Positions 63,517 through 64,000 of a stretch of 64,000 nucleotides of DNA are shown piece by piece; positions within the stretch are counted from its first letter, which is position 1; the number at the start of each line of letters is the position of its first letter. The position numbers and the translations under genes were made by a program. The DNA is from Pomphorhynchus laevis (taxonomy: Eukaryota > Acanthocephala > Palaeacanthocephala > Echinorhynchida > Pomphorhynchidae). Location: positions 1 through 64,000 of the forward strand of contig WNNJ02000857.1 in the NCBI GenBank assembly GCA_012934845.2, written 5' to 3'. Below the pieces are notes generated by a model, which was not told the DNA's origin, ran no database searches, and saw only the letters and a list, made by a program, of their open reading frames with translations.

Positions 63517-64000
63517 GTAAATACGCTACACTGTACATGTAAATTATTTTAGAGTTTTAATTATCTTTAAATAAAATTTAATAATTGAATAATTATTAAA
63601 ATTTAATTATTAATAATTATTTAATATTTTATACACTAAAGGTATTTGGTGCCTTAAAATATTAATAGATATTTTTTACATACTCATAATACATACTCAT
63701 AGAGTTTATACTTTTATTGCATTACATAAATTTAAACACGAAAGAATTTATTAATTTTCGATAATTTTTTAACACACATTTTTTACTGATAAGAACCGCT
63801 AACCTCCTGTCAAGACATGGGGACATCGGTCTAGACAAATGTTGTTGTACATACATATAAAAATTCATAAAGTATTCAGAATAGCTTTTTGTTTTATTGA
63901 CAAAAGCTTAGTAGACGCCTATTTTTCGTCCTTTGCAATTACTCTTATTCAAAAATGTAGTAACAAGAACTGATACTTTATGGTTCAATATTTTGTAGAG
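63517..64000 (+). other. Start of the next PFK intron
   Basis: A/T-rich up to about 63780, then mixed sequence; no exon recognised before the window ends. Confidence 0.5.

Overview
The window looks like nuclear DNA of an invertebrate metazoan. It is very AT-rich, the host genes have many introns with canonical GT..AG borders, and the intergenic and intronic space is packed with retroelements. A flatworm (trematode-like) source is my best guess. It rests on tRNA-derived SINE-like units that carry hammerhead-ribozyme-like cores, reminiscent of the Schistosoma Sm-alpha repeats, and on abundant Penelope-like elements. This is inference; no marker in the window fixes the phylum.

Host genes. (1) 686-10985 (+): seven 3'-terminal exons of a plasma-membrane Ca2+-ATPase (PMCA, ATP2B type), from the catalytic hinge motif to a C-terminus that stops right after the calmodulin-binding helix. 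(2) 20850-21300 (-): first coding exon of a secreted protein with a signal peptide and a possible Reeler-like domain. (3) 55227-63516 and beyond (+): 5' exons of ATP-dependent 6-phosphofructokinase (PFK), with a TATA promoter at 55056. A second exon at 46426-46606 also ends in the PFK ATP-binding loop with the same splice phase, so PFK may have two alternative N-termini. Candidate further 5' exons of unknown ownership lie at 36222, 39964 and 42383.

Repeats. The commonest family is a Penelope-like element (Naiad-like by its N-terminal C-x-C..H segment and RT). RT pieces lie at 12.9-14.3, 14.5-15.0, 16.3-17.5, 22-23.8, 41.3-41.9 and 44-46 kb. Its terminal region is scattered many times and forms a near-perfect 222-bp tandem array at 40.1-41.3 kb. 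A Jockey-like LINE with a CCHC gag ORF and an APE-RT ORF, almost intact, occupies 26350-30196 inside a 15-bp minisatellite; broken relatives lie at 47.0-48.7 and 49.1-50.1 kb. Other LINE remains are an RTE/Rex-like element (36.8-39.1 kb), a CR1/L2-like piece (56.6-57.6 kb, with a 3' scrap at 46.9 kb) and fragments whose C-terminus resembles a restriction-like endonuclease (19.1-19.6, 23.8-25.3, 31.6-31.9, 60.2-60.5 kb).

SINE/ribozyme units lie at 1.4-2.0, 32.1-32.7 and 35.0-35.4 kb, mostly as head-to-head inverted pairs. A third, diverged ribozyme-like core is at 34.1 kb. Several hairpin MITE-like elements are also present. The two metabolic and transport genes are not functionally linked; most of the window is their introns plus nested repeats.
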